Assembly (NCBI GenBank): GCA_016716665.1
Contig: JADJVH010000002.1
Coordinates: 248,001 to 312,000 of the forward strand
DNA: 64,000 bases
Direction of reading: 5' to 3'
Origin: Candidatus Opimibacter iunctus
GTDB lineage: Bacteria > Bacteroidota > Bacteroidia > Chitinophagales > Saprospiraceae
The notes beneath the pieces are model-generated. The model was given only the letters and a program-made list of their open reading frames with translations. It searched no databases and was not told where the DNA came from. Of this stretch, positions 8,726 to 19,746 are shown one piece after another (the stretch's first letter is position 1; each line of letters starts with the position of its first letter). The translations under genes were made by a program, and so were the position numbers.

Positions 8726-9365
8726 ATGGTGATGTCCACCTTGCTCTCTGCGGTATTGTTTGGTGAAGGGTTGGCTACCGGTATGATGCTGACGGTCATG
8801 CTAGGCCCTGTGACCATGATCATCCTGCGATATGGCCTGCAAGTCAACCGTCAGGCGGGTGTATGGGCTGCTACCGGAACATGGATCAGTGACCTCGTCT
8901 ACATAGGACTTACCTTCTGGATGACGACTACTATTGATCAATGGTCACAACAACCTGGCATCCGGTTGAAGGTGTTTCTTGGCGGGGGATTTGCATTGCT
9001 GATCATGGGGGCCTTGATGCTCAGGGTAAAGCAGAAGTCCTTTAATGCAGAAGCCGAGGTGCTTCCTTCCAGCTATGTGAAAGCCTTTATGGGTGGCTTT
9101 CTGATCAATTAATTGAGTCCCTTTACATTGTTTTTCTGGCTTGGTGCCGCAGTCTTCCTGCACCTGCAGAATGATGATCCGATCTGGTATTATGCAGGCC
9201 TGATGCTGGCCTTGGCGGCCGGTGATTTTACTCAAGGCATGGCTTGCCCCAAAGCTGACCTTATGGTTGAAGGATAGTCATGTATATTGGATCCAGATCG
9301 TCGCCGGTGTGTTGATTGCCGGTACAGGATTGTATGTGATGATCCTTGGCCTCCTCGAAAGTTGA
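8726..9365 (+). pseudogene. LysE/RhtB-family exporter, interrupted
   Basis: A multi-pass membrane protein of the LysE amino-acid exporter superfamily. The N-terminal part has the family pattern GEGLATGMMLTVMLGPVTM, followed by several hydrophobic segments and GGFLIN. An in-frame TAA at 9110-9112 stops it after 129 residues. The same frame then continues with LSPFTLFFWLGAAV, the expected next helix. A one-base insertion near 9231 breaks the frame again before KAWLAPKL...GLYVMILGLLES, ending at 9365. The insertion looks like a sequencing error; the stop codon is harder to explain that way. It may be a true pseudogene or carry two errors. Confidence 0.7.
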
Positions 9366-9401
9366 ATTTCTTTAAAAACACGAATACCTAAATACGGTCA
9401 T

Positions 9402-10025
9402 TTGAAAAGGAAAATAAAAAACCTGCTGTTTGATTTTGGCAATGTCCTCATCGATATTGACCTGGATGGAGCCTATGCGCGGCTGGAAAGTTTATTCAGA
9501 AAGGATTTCAAAAGAGAAGTGGTCGAAAAGGCATACCTGGATTATGAATGCGGCAGGATTTCAACAGATCTCTTTATCAATGCAATGTTGAGCCAGAGTG
9601 AGCACAAGGTGCAGGCCCTGGATGTCATCGAGGCATGGAACAGTATGTTGATTGGTATCCCTGAATACCGGTTGGATATGCTCGACAAGCTGAGATTAAA
9701 TTTTAATGTCTACCTGCTCAGCAATACCAATGCCATGCACATCGAATGGGTACATCGCCATCTGAGCCATGTGCATCATGTAGAGGATTTTGAAAAGCAA
9801 TATTTTGACCATGCCTATTACTCACATCTCGTTGGCGATCGTAAGCCAAATGCTTCGTTCTTTAAATTTGTGAGTGAAGATTCCTACATGACTCCGGCCC
9901 TGACTTTGTTTATCGATGATATGCAAGCCAACCTGGATACTGCCGCCAGCCTTGGGTTTCAAACCTACCTGGTCAAGCCGGGAGAAGAGATTGCATTGTT
10001 TCTTAAGGAGGAAGGGTTTTTCTAA
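9402..10025 (+). CDS. HAD-superfamily phosphatase (YihX-like)
   Basis: Cytoplasmic hydrolase of 207 residues, probably a phosphatase for a sugar phosphate or similar small molecule. HAD motif I is LLFDFGNVLIDID (catalytic Asp pair DFG followed by the N of NVL), motif II is LLSNTN, motif III includes the Lys of GDRKPN, and motif IV is LFIDDMQANLD. The cap is alpha-helical, as in subfamily YihX. The start is TTG at 9402 (MKRKIKNLLFDFGN), since no ATG lies nearer the first motif. Substrate unknown. Confidence 0.85.
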   Translation: MKRKIKNLLFDFGNVLIDIDLDGAYARLESLFRKDFKREVVEKAYLDYECGRISTDLFINAMLSQSEHKVQALDVIEAWNSMLIGIPEYRLDMLDKLRLNFNVYLLSNTNAMHIEWVHRHLSHVHHVEDFEKQYFDHAYYSHLVGDRKPNASFFKFVSEDSYMTPALTLFIDDMQANLDTAASLGFQTYLVKPGEEIALFLKEEGFF

Positions 10026-10339
10026 AAGCCTGAGGGCTTGTTGATGAGGTTGGGAGGCTGTTAAATGTTAAATGGTTAGTGTTAGGTTGATGGGTTGATA
10101 GGTTGATAGGTTGATGTACTGATTACTGCATACCGAATACCGATCACTGCCCACCTATTCTTGAATATTCAAATTGAACCAACAGTCCATCACATTCAGT
10201 TTCGCAAATTTCGACTTCGCTCAATACATCGCCTACGGCGCGAGAATTGTTTATCTGCACCTATGCTACCGACCTTTAGCCCCGATGGGGCAATAGACAT
10301 TATTCAACTGATTACTGATTACCGATCACCGATCACCGA
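10026..10339. repeat. Intergenic repeats: octads, heptads and the GGTCGGTAGC module
   Basis: The gap holds about four GGTTGATA/G octads (10085-10116). A reverse copy of the GCCCC-hairpin/GGTCGGTAGC module sits at 10265-10291, preceded by CGCCTACGGCGCGAGAATTG, which resembles a segment near 30.12 kb. CCGATCA heptads at about 10319-10341 run into the stop of the next gene. No supported gene lies here. Confidence 0.75.
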
Positions 10340-12483
10340 TCATTTCCGCTGGCTGGCGAGATAGAAGAGCAGATCGGGATATTGCTTTGTATACTCCGGT
10401 GCGGATGCAGGACTGATGCGGAGGCCATTGATGTATGGAACGATGCGGGCATCAGGGAAGCCGAGATCGATCATGGCGGCCATTGTTTTTCGGCATCCTT
10501 GTAGGTGGGTAACACACCAGCCATGTAGAGATAATTGCCCTGGGCATTGTCTACTTCGATAAACAATTCTTCAACAGATTCTATGGCCTGGTTTTGTAGT
10601 ATCTGGGTGATGGAGGCGATCTGTACGCTGTAGAATAGCTGATTGCGCAGCGATGCAAACTTGACCCATCTGGGATCCAACAGATCATTGGCTACCTGGA
10701 TGTTTTCGATATTGATCAGCACAGGTTCGTTTTCATAATGATGCAGGTCGATCTCCATCCGCTGATTGAGTTTCTGGTAGACAGGTCCAGGCGCAGCGCC
10801 AGCAGGTTTTTGAACTATCGGGAACGAAGAGCCATATCCCTTGAGGAGAATGCGGTCACTCTTGATTCCTTTGGAGACGAGGTACTCAGCAGCCTTTTCT
10901 GATTTCTTGATGGAAAAATATACATTGAATGTGCGCTGGCCGGTCGGCAATTCAAAGCAGCTCAACTCTGCTGTGATATTTGGATAGATGATCAGCAGGT
11001 TGGCGAGCAGGTCCAGTTTTTTGATATTCTGAGGTGTGAGAATCTCCCCGTGTTCATCCTGGAACAGATGGGAGACATAATATTCCTTGATTTCGACTGG
11101 TGTCTCAGGAGGCGTTACAGGAATAGAGATATCATTTCCTGCAATCAGTTGCATCTGGTAAAACGTTGGGATGGCGGAGATATGTTGATGCGCGATGATC
11201 GGTTGCTTAAAAAAGATCCTGTAGATATCTTCTTCCCCATATCCTTCTTTTCGGTCTGAAGTCAGGTAAGCCGTCATACCATCAGGAGATAATACCAGGT
11301 AGGTATCATCAAGAGGGGAGTTGATCGGAAATCCGGGATTGGCCGGGCGTGACCAACTCATAGCATCCTTATCAAAAGTGGTTTTGAAAATATCATAGCC
11401 ACCGATGCTCTCCAGGTTATTGGAAGAGAAGTACAGCGTCAACCCATCGCGGGTCAGGAATGGAAAGCGTTCGTCGTAAAATGTATTGATGGCCGGGCCC
11501 AGATTAGCGGCCTTACTCCAGGCGCCATTCTGGAACAACGAGATATACAGATCATATCCTCCATAGCCTTCAGGCCTGTTGGAAGAGAACAGGCAGATCG
11601 TATCATTGAAGAAGATAAGGTCGCTGCCTCCGTGACTGGTCAGGAAAGGGCCTGTAAAAGATCCGCTGTATATCTTGCCTTCTTCGGTAGAGAATGTATC
11701 GGTCCTGATGACAAAGTTTTTGCCTGAGGCCGTCAGGTAATAGAGGATTTGTCCGTTGCTGCTAAAGCCGGCTACCTCATCATACCCGATCGAGTTGATA
11801 TGCGCAGGCATGGGTGCAGGGGTGGTCCACCTTCCATTGGTGAGGGTAGTACTGTAGATGTCTACATTGCCATTTGGACGCTTGGCACGCGCTACATCAT
11901 CACGATCCGAATTAAAATAAATCTTATCCATCGTGGTCGGACTGGTCCTGACGCCAAACTCTGCAAACTGGGTATTGATCGTAGTACCGGCATTTTCTAC
12001 ATACGCGATTTCTTCGGCATATTTCAAGCGTGAGCCATTGGCGCATCGGATCAGTTCGTCTTTGACAAATGGCCTTAGTTCATCCTTTGGCTTGCTTGTC
12101 TGGAGAAATTTCTTGTAGAATCCTATCGCATCTGTATAGAGGCCTTTTGCCTGATAGCACTTTGCGGTATGAAAGAACACCATCGGTTCAGTGTTGCCTT
12201 CATTGATCAGTGCCTGAAACATCCGGATGGCACCATCTACATCATTGATCTCGTATAGGCAAACGCCGAGGCGCATACGCAGCTCTTTGTCTTTCGTATT
12301 CTCCAATCCTCCCTGGCGGTAAGCAAACAAGGCATCGCGGTAATCCCCTTTTTCATAGAAGTGATCGCCCTGATGCTTGAAAGTCCCTGATGACTGACCC
12401 ACCACAACTGATGTAAACAGCATCCACAGGCATGTGAGGATGACTGTGTAGACTGGTTGAAAGCGATTTGAGGTTATGGTCAC
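10340..12483 (-). CDS. PorE-like TPR / beta-propeller / OmpA protein with SPOR-like tail, frameshifted near its end
   Basis: Secreted envelope protein of about 715 residues. A signal peptide (..VYTVILTCLWMLFTSVVVGQ) is followed by TPR-like helices (GDHFYEKGDYRDALFAYRQ, GLYTDAIGFYKKFLQ). A PD40-type propeller repeats SSNRPEGYGGYDLYIS, LYFSSNNLESIGGYDIF and LTSDRKEGYGEEDIY. Next is a degenerate OmpA-like domain (SEKAAEYLVSKGIKSDRILLKGYGSS, LNQRMEIDL). A SPOR-like segment (LFYSVQIAS...NYLYMAGVLPTYKDAEK) follows. The raw frame stops at 10471; adding one A to the AAAAA run near 10487 continues TMAAMIDLGFPDARIVPYINGLRI to a stop at 10340-10342. The order TPR-propeller-OmpA matches PorE of the type IX secretion system; the SPOR-like tail is extra. 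The start is uncertain (GTG 12483 chosen); an open frame continues further upstream, overlapping the E2 gene. Confidence 0.75.
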
Positions 12484-12499
12484 AGGCGAATAGGTGGGA

Positions 12500-13870
12500 T
12501 TAGAATTCTCTTTGCGGATCGAATGCTTCAAGATAATCTGCCACCTTACGCAGGAATGATCCACCGAGCGATCCATCGACGACCCTGTGATCATAAGATA
12601 AGGAAAGGAACATATAATGCCTGATCGCGATGAGGTCACCATAAGGTGTTTCGACAACCCCTGGTTTCTTACGTATAGCGCCTGCAGCCATGATGGCCAC
12701 CTGAGGCTGGAAAATGATAGGGGTGCCCATGACATTGCCAAACGTGCCGACATTGGTCAGCGTGAATGTGCCATCCTGAATCTCTTCGGGTTTTAGCTTA
12801 TTGCCACGTGCCCTTGATGCGAGGTCATTGACTTTCTTGGTCAGGCCCATCAGGTTGTATCCATCTGCATTGTGGATCACCGGTACGATCAGGTTGCCTG
12901 AAGGTAGCGCGGCGGCCATGCCGATATTGATATTTTTCTTGACCAGGATATTGTCGCCATCAACTGATACATTAATCATCGGGTAATCGCGGATTGCCTT
13001 GACAATCGCTTCGATAAAGATGGGAGTGAACGTGATTTTCTCCCCATACTTCTTATAGAAATTGTCTTTGACCTTGTCACGCCACAGGACCATATCAGTT
13101 ACATCCGCTTCCACAAATGAGGTCACGTGTGGAGAGGTGTGTTTGGACCTGACCATGTGCTCTGCGATTAGCTTGCGCATGCGGTCCATCTCGATGATTT
13201 CTATGCCGCCATCAACGCTGGTTGAAGTTGCCTTGGCAGGAGTCGTGATTTCCTGGGCTGGTTTGGAACTGACAGGCGCCTGAACCTGTGGTTGAGAGCG
13301 GTTGGACAAATAGTGCAGGACATCGCTCTTGGTCACCCTGCCATCATGGCCTGTGCCGGTGATCTGGTCGAGTTCGGCCTGGGGTATACCTTCTGAAGTA
13401 GCAATATTCCGGACCAATGGGGAATAAAAACGGCCGGATGAATTGGATACAGTCACCGGTGTCTGGGTGGTCACAGTAGCGGGCACGTATGGAACAGAAG
13501 GTGTTTTAGGAGCAGGAGGTGGAGTGACCGGGGTTTCTACTGCTTTAGGCGCAGGGGGTGGAGGAGCGACCGGTGTTTCTTTTATGGGAGCGACCGGTTT
13601 GCCGTTTCCTGAGGAGACACCTGCCTTAGCTTCCGTGGCAATGACCGCAATGGTCTGGCCTACAGGTACGACTGCATTTTCCTCAAAAAGGATTTTCTCA
13701 AGACGCCCGGCCACAGGGGAGGGGATCTCGCTGTCTACCTTGTCCGTAGCGATTTCCAGGATCGTTTCGTCGAGGGCTACCATGTCCCCCGGTTTTTTGA
13801 GCCAACGGAGGATCGTCGCCTCCATGATGCTTTCGCCCATCTTGGGCATGATCAGGTTAAAGTCTGCCAT
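12500..13870 (-). CDS. 2-oxo-acid dehydrogenase E2 (dihydrolipoamide acyltransferase)
   Basis: Core acyltransferase of a pyruvate or branched-chain 2-oxo-acid dehydrogenase complex. The lipoyl domain at residues 1-80 carries the modified Lys in EIATDKVDSEIPSP. A Pro/Ala-rich linker follows. The peripheral subunit-binding domain is SPLVRNIATSEGIPQAELDQ plus GHDGRVTKSDV. The catalytic domain ends with the active-site motif LSLSYDHRVVDG. I start at ATG 13870 (MADFNLIMPKMGES) because a TATCTTTG box lies 6 nt upstream, making the upstream in-frame ATG at 13888 untranscribed. Which 2-oxo acid is used cannot be told from E2 alone. Confidence 0.93.
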   Translation of the reverse strand: MADFNLIMPKMGESIMEATILRWLKKPGDMVALDETILEIATDKVDSEIPSPVAGRLEKILFEENAVVPVGQTIAVIATEAKAGVSSGNGKPVAPIKETPVAPPPPAPKAVETPVTPPPAPKTPSVPYVPATVTTQTPVTVSNSSGRFYSPLVRNIATSEGIPQAELDQITGTGHDGRVTKSDVLHYLSNRSQPQVQAPVSSKPAQEITTPAKATSTSVDGGIEIIEMDRMRKLIAEHMVRSKHTSPHVTSFVEADVTDMVLWRDKVKDNFYKKYGEKITFTPIFIEAIVKAIRDYPMINVSVDGDNILVKKNINIGMAAALPSGNLIVPVIHNADGYNLMGLTKKVNDLASRARGNKLKPEEIQDGTFTLTNVGTFGNVMGTPIIFQPQVAIMAAGAIRKKPGVVETPYGDLIAIRHYMFLSLSYDHRVVDGSLGGSFLRKVADYLEAFDPQREF

Positions 13871-13875
13871 AGGTG

Positions 13876-13883
13876 CAAAGATA
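13876..13883 (-). promoter_or_regulatory. -7 box for the E2 gene
   Basis: TATCTTTG on the minus strand, 5 nt before ATG 13870. The implied mRNA is leaderless and this fixes the start codon. Confidence 0.6.
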
Positions 13884-14030
13884 AGCAAAGCGCGGGTTAG
13901 GCCTTTCGTCCGGATGCAATTTCCGAAAACGGCTATGAGTTATATGGTTGCTCAATTCTCAAAAAGAATTGGGGCTGCTACCCAAACCAGCATTAAATTT
14001 ATAGCCACAAACCAACCATTTATACTGAAT

Positions 14031-17000
14031 ATGAAGTTCCCCTGCCGCTTTTTAGCCTTCCTGGCTATTCTGTCCCTTTTGACTGCCTGTAAGAAGGGTT
14101 TTGACCAGACCAGCTTTACTCCTGAAGAAATCGGCCGCTATATTGCCGCTCGCGTACCTGCGGTCATTGAGCCCGGAGATGCTGTTCGGATTCGATTTGC
14201 TGTTCCGGTAGATACTACCCAGACCACTTCCATTTTCTCCTTTAATCCTGATGTTAAGGGTCAAAGCTGGTGGGAAGATGAACTGACACTGGCCTTCCAG
14301 CCCGAAAACGGATGGCAGCCTGCTACCGATTACCAATTGCAGGTCAATCTGGACAAAGCCATCAAGGACGTAGATCCCAAAATGAAACGGGTGGTGTTTG
14401 ATTTTACGGTCAAGCCTGTCCGGCTGTCCGTGGCCTTTGAACCCCTCGTACCGGAATTTGTCGGCGATGTGCCCAACTATCTTTTGCGCGGACGCATCCT
14501 GACTTCCATCCCGGTCGATTCTCAAAAGGTTGAAAAGCTGCTGATCATCAATTCAAGTGGCAAGATGGACCCCGTCAAGTGGAATCACAATCCGGAAGGA
14601 ACCGTGCATGAACTGGTCATCGCCGGTATTGCTCCTGATGCAAAGCTTGATTTCAAATGGGCCGGAAAGGCGATTGGTGCTGAATCATCAGGCACACGAG
14701 CTATAAAGATTCCAAAAGGGGATGAACTCAGTGTGCTCTCCTTTGAGCCCGGAGCAGAAGGGGAGCGGAAGATCGGTGTATATTTTTCTCAAAAACTTAA
14801 TCCATCACAAGACCTCAATGGATTAGTTACGATCAATGGGAGTACAGATGGATTCACCCTGCGCAAACAAGATCATATCCTGTCGATCTATCCCGGCGAT
14901 GCGCTGACAGGTCAACTATCTGTGCAATTGCATGAAAAAATATCCTCCTCACGTGGCCATGAACTGAAGACACCAGTTACCGTTGAGATATCACTTGATG
15001 ATGCTAAGCCTGCTCTCAAACTCGCGGGATCTGGCGTGATCACTCCAGGCAATGCTGAAATTGTATTTCCATTTGAAGCGATCAACCTGCATTCAGTGCA
15101 AGTAGAGGTGATCCGCATATTTGAAAGCAATATCCTGCAATATCTGCAACGCAACAGCCTTGAAGACCAGTGGGACCTCGAGCCTGTAGGACGGATCATC
15201 TTGCAGAAGGAAGTAGACCTGACACAGTTGTCAGACCGTGATAATAAATATGTCTGGACAAGATATGCACTTGATCTGGGCCCGCTTGTCAAACTGGCGC
15301 CTGGAAGTATCTATCAGGTTCGGATCGGATTTAAGGGAAGCGATACTTATCTCGATTGTATAAAGGAAGTAGAAATGGAAAGCAGCAAGCCTGCCTTTGG
15401 TGAGCTGCCATCGATGTGGGAATATCACTATGACTACGATGGCTTTACATGGGACCAGACTGATGATCCATGCTATCCGGCATTCTATAGCCCTGAGCGA
15501 TTTATCAGCCGCAATTTGCTGGCTTCAGATATCGGTCTGACGGCCAAGCAAAATGAAGACGGAAAGATATGGGTGTATGCCACTGCCCTGGGCTCTGTCA
15601 CGCCGATGTCAGGGATTGATATTGAAGTTTTTGACTTTCAACAACAATCCTTAGGAAAAGCATCGACTAATACAGATGGCAGTGTTGCACTCGATATTGC
15701 AAGAAAAGCCTTTTTTGTAGTGGCCACCTCTGGCAATCAGAAAGGGTATCTGAGACTTGCTGATGGATTGTCCTTATCGCTCAGTGAGTTTGATGCCGGA
15801 GGTACGGGGTATCAGCAAGGGTTACGTGGATTCATTTATGGTGAGCGTGATGTATGGAGGCCCGGCGATAGCATCCACCTGAATTTTATACTGTGGGATC
15901 CGGATGGTAAGATCGACAATCGTCATCCTGTGAGGTTGACAGTAACAAATCCTCTTGGCCAGAAGGAAGTGGATATAACCAGTCCGATGTCTGTAGGTGG
16001 AATTTATAATCTTGAATTTGCCACTGCGAGCACAGACCCTACCGGCAACTGGATGGCAAAGGTTGAAGTAGGAGATGCAGTATTTTCAAAAGGACTACGG
16101 ATCGAAACCATCAAGCCCAATCGACTGAAGATAGATGCTAAACTGCCGGACGCAATACTTGCTACTGATGCAGGGCAAAAGATAGAATTACAATCTACCT
16201 GGTTGTTTGGAGCACCTGCATCCAACATGAAGGCGATAGTGGAAGCCCAATTCAGCCCACTGACCTTTTCGCCTACAGGGTTTAAAGATTTTATATTTAC
16301 TGATCCTGCGCGCAAGACACCTGGGACAGTGACAACGATATTTGATGGTACACTTGATGCATCAGGGAAAGCTAATATCAATATACCTGATATCAAGGAT
16401 TACCTTCCTGAAGGGCAACTCACAATGTCCCTCAAGACCAGAGTCTTTGAAGCAGGAGGAGATTTCAGCACAGACCGTCAGTCAACCACCTTCCATCCCT
16501 ATGATCACTATGCAGGCGTTGCAATACCAAGCAATCGATGGGGATATGAGGAGTTGAAGATGAACGAGCCGAATGATATTCGCCTTGCTTCTGTAACCAC
16601 AGCAGGTAAAGGTGTGGCCGGCCGTACACTTAGTGTGGGGATATACAATGCCAACTGGAGATGGTGGTGGGACAGGACGGATGATGAAATCACCCAGTAC
16701 AACAGCGAGCTTCATCTCGGAGCTATAGCCACTGATACATTGGTGACCGGTAGTGGTGGAGTGGTCACGTATAAAGTGACTCCCCAGGCGTATGGGTCAT
16801 ACATGATCAGAGTATGTGATACTGAATCGGGTCATTGCACAGGACAGTTTTATTATGCCGGTTCGTGGGGCGATCCTACAGACAACAATGATGCTGCAAG
16901 CCGGCTGACGTTTACTGCAGATAAAGAGAAGTATGAAGTGGGCGATAAGATAAAACTGAATGTACCTTCTGCCAGCGGCAGTAAGTTATTGCTGACGTTA

Positions 17001-19513
17001 GAGAAAAATAATAAAGTCGTCTCTACCAAATGGTATACCGCAACCGGTGACCAGACCCAAATCACGATTGATGCCACTGCAGAGATGATGCCCAATGTAT
17101 ATGCCTTTGTGAGCCACATCCAACCCTATGAGCATAGTTCAAATGATATGCCACTACGGATGTATGGTGTGTTGCCGATCATGGTGGCGGACCCAAAGAC
17201 GATGTTGCATCCACAGTTGGCTGTACCTGATGTATTGCAACCGGATAAATCCTTTAGTGTAACCGTGAGTGAAAAGGACAACCTGCCGATGGCATATACG
17301 ATCGCGGTCGTTGATGAAGGATTACTGGGGCTGACCAGGTTTAAATCTCCTGATCCATGGGGTCACTTTCATCAACAGGAAGCGCTTGCAGTGCAGACAT
17401 GGGACATGTATGACCAGGTGCTCGGAGGATATGGTGGTGCTATAGATCGGTTGCTAAGCCTTGGAGGTGATGGAGCTGCTGCGTTGGTAGATGCACCACA
17501 GGCAGAGCGTTTCAAGCCGGTAGTCATGCATTACGGGCCTTTCTATCTCGAACCCGGGCAAAAGAAAGTACACAATCTCAAGATGCCAAATTATGTTGGC
17601 GCAGTACGGACGATGATTGTGGCTTCTGATCGTAAGCTATGGGGATCAGTCGATAAGACCAGCACAGTCAAATCTGATCTAATGATCCAGCCTACCTTAC
17701 CAAGATTGGTATCACCTGGTGAGACAGTGACCTTGCCGGTCAGTGTGTATGCCATGGCAGACAATATCCGAAGTGCGGATATCAAGGTCACCACAAACGA
17801 TATGGCGACGGTGAGTGGAGGTGGAATGCAGAACGTTAAATTTTCAGGCCAGGGCGACCAGATGGTATACTTCAGCCTTAAGATTCCTGAGCGTCCGGGA
17901 TTGCTGAAAGTGGATATAGCAGCTTCATCTGGAAGTGCAACGACGACTCAACATCTGGAACTGGATGTGCGGATACCAAACCCACCATCAACCCAGGTTG
18001 TAGCGGCGACCATTGCACCTGGTCAGAAGTGGACAGGTAAACTGGCACTGCCGGGTATGAAGGGGACTAATGAAGCAAGTGTAGAATTGTCACAGATGCC
18101 TGCGATCAACTTGCAGCAGCGATTACAATACCTCATCCATTATCCATACGGATGTCTTGAGCAGACATTGTCTTCTGTATTTCCGCAATTGTATCTCGCG
18201 GCCCTGACTGATCTCAAGCCTACACAGGAGCAAGAGGTGCGCAGGAATATTCAGGCAGGCATACAGCGGCTCAAGTCCTTTAGTCTGCCATCTGGTGGAT
18301 TTACTTATTGGCCCGGTGAAAACTATCGCGACAGTTGGTCGAATAGTTATGCCGGACATTTCCTGATTGAAGCATCCAAAGCAGGTTATAGTGTAGACCG
18401 TTCGATGATGGATGCATGGCGCAATGCACAAAAGAAAGATGCACAGGCATACAGGCCGGGGCAATATTACAGGGATGATCTCAACCAGGCTTACCGGTTG
18501 TATACCCTTGCCCTTGATGGACAACCATCATGGGGATGATGAACAGGCTTCGCACACAGAAGGATCTTGATCCTGCAGCAGCATGGATGCTTGCAGCCTC
18601 TTATGCACTCGGCAACCGGAATGATGCGGCTAATGAAATCATACAGAAGCTGAGCACAGAGGTCAAGCCTTACCAGGAGATGAGTTATACCTATGGGTCT
18701 GACCTTCGTGACAAAGCCCTGATCCTCGAGACCTTCCTGACCATGGGCAAGCAGAATGATGCGATGACGATGGCGAGAACCATTGCTGCCTCCTTGTCAG
18801 CAGAGAGTTGGTACAGTACACAGAGTACTTCGTTTGCTTTGCTTGCGATGGGTAAGATGGCTAAGCAGTTTGCCGGAAAGCAAATCAAGGCAACGATTAC
18901 CCAATCAGGAAAGACAGGTGAGCAAGTCACGTCTTCGAAAGGCATAGTGACACGGGACCTTGATGTGAGCAGTGAGAACCTGACGATTGAGAATACTTCA
19001 TCTGATCCATTGTTTGTCAGAGTGACATCCACAGGCCGCCCACTCAAGGGAGCTGCCGCAGAGGTAAAGAATAATCTCAGCATGAAGGCGAAGTATATGG
19101 ATATGGAAGGCAAGGATATCAGTCCTGACAGGCTAAAGCAGGGACAGGATTTTGTAGTTCAACTTACGGTAACTAATCCAGGTACATTTACTTCACATCT
19201 TGATCAACTCGCCTTGTCATATCTCTTTCCTTCCGGATGGGAGTTGACCAACCAACGTCTTGATCAGTTTGAAGGACGATTTAAAAACAGCAGTATACGT
19301 TACCAGGATATCCGTGATGATCGTGTCAATACCTTCTTCAGCATGGACCGTGGGGTGTGGACCTATTACTTTGTCATGACCGCTACCTATGCCGGAAAGT
19401 ATTGGTTGCCCGATATCATGTGTGAAGCGATGTATGCACACCAGGTGCAGGCGAGGTTGCCAGGGAGATGGGTAGAGGTGATTCCTGCATCGCCTAAAGG
19501 CGATGTTGAATGA
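14031..19513 (+). CDS. Alpha-2-macroglobulin-family lipoprotein with thioester, one frameshift
   Basis: Very large protein (about 1827 residues) of the bacterial alpha-2-macroglobulin family, thought to trap proteases in the periplasm or at the surface. A lipoprotein signal peptide ends in the lipobox LTAC (residues 17-20). Macroglobulin domains follow; the GERDVWRPGDSIHLNFILWD segment is the conserved MG region. The thioester motif CLEQ is intact at residues 1375-1378 (HYPYGCLEQTLSS), followed by the helical thioester domain. The frame shifts once near 18529: ..ALDGQPS continues as GMMNRLRTQKDLDPAAAW after one missing base. pbpC follows 233 bp downstream, the usual partner gene. The start is ATG 14031; the frame is open further upstream but there is antisense to E2. 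Confidence 0.9.
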
Positions 19514-19521
19514 AGAATGAA

Positions 19522-19746
19522 GAATGAAAAGTGAAGAGTGGTGTGTGGGTGTTGAGTGAAGAGTAATGTATGATCATGGCTCCCCCTTCGAAGGGGGTCG
19601 GGGGGTTGATTCTCTGAATGAAAAGTGAAGAATGAAAAGTGAAGAGTGGTGTGTGGGTGTTGAGTGAAGAGTAATGTATGATCATGGCTCCCCCTTTGAA
19701 GGGGGTCGGGGGGTTGATTCTCTGAGTGAAAAGTGAAGAATGAAAA
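19522..19746. repeat. 108-bp tandem repeat with CCCCCTTCGAAGGGGG hairpin
   Basis: Two full copies (19522-19629 and 19630-19737) and the start of a third. Each holds AGTGAAGA-type heptads and the palindrome CTCCCCCTTCGAAGGGGG with a trailing TCGGGGGGTTGATT. Related palindrome copies are at about 24553 and 28652. The third copy's GAATGAAAAGTGAAGAG runs into the start of pbpC. Confidence 0.9.

Noticed and set aside
12484..12753. N-terminal extension of the PorE-like protein
   Set aside because: It overlaps the conserved E2 C-terminus in another frame and would bury the signal peptide.
13443..14030. N-terminal extension of the alpha-2-macroglobulin gene upstream of 14031
   Set aside because: That stretch is antisense to the E2 gene, and the lipoprotein signal peptide begins at 14031.
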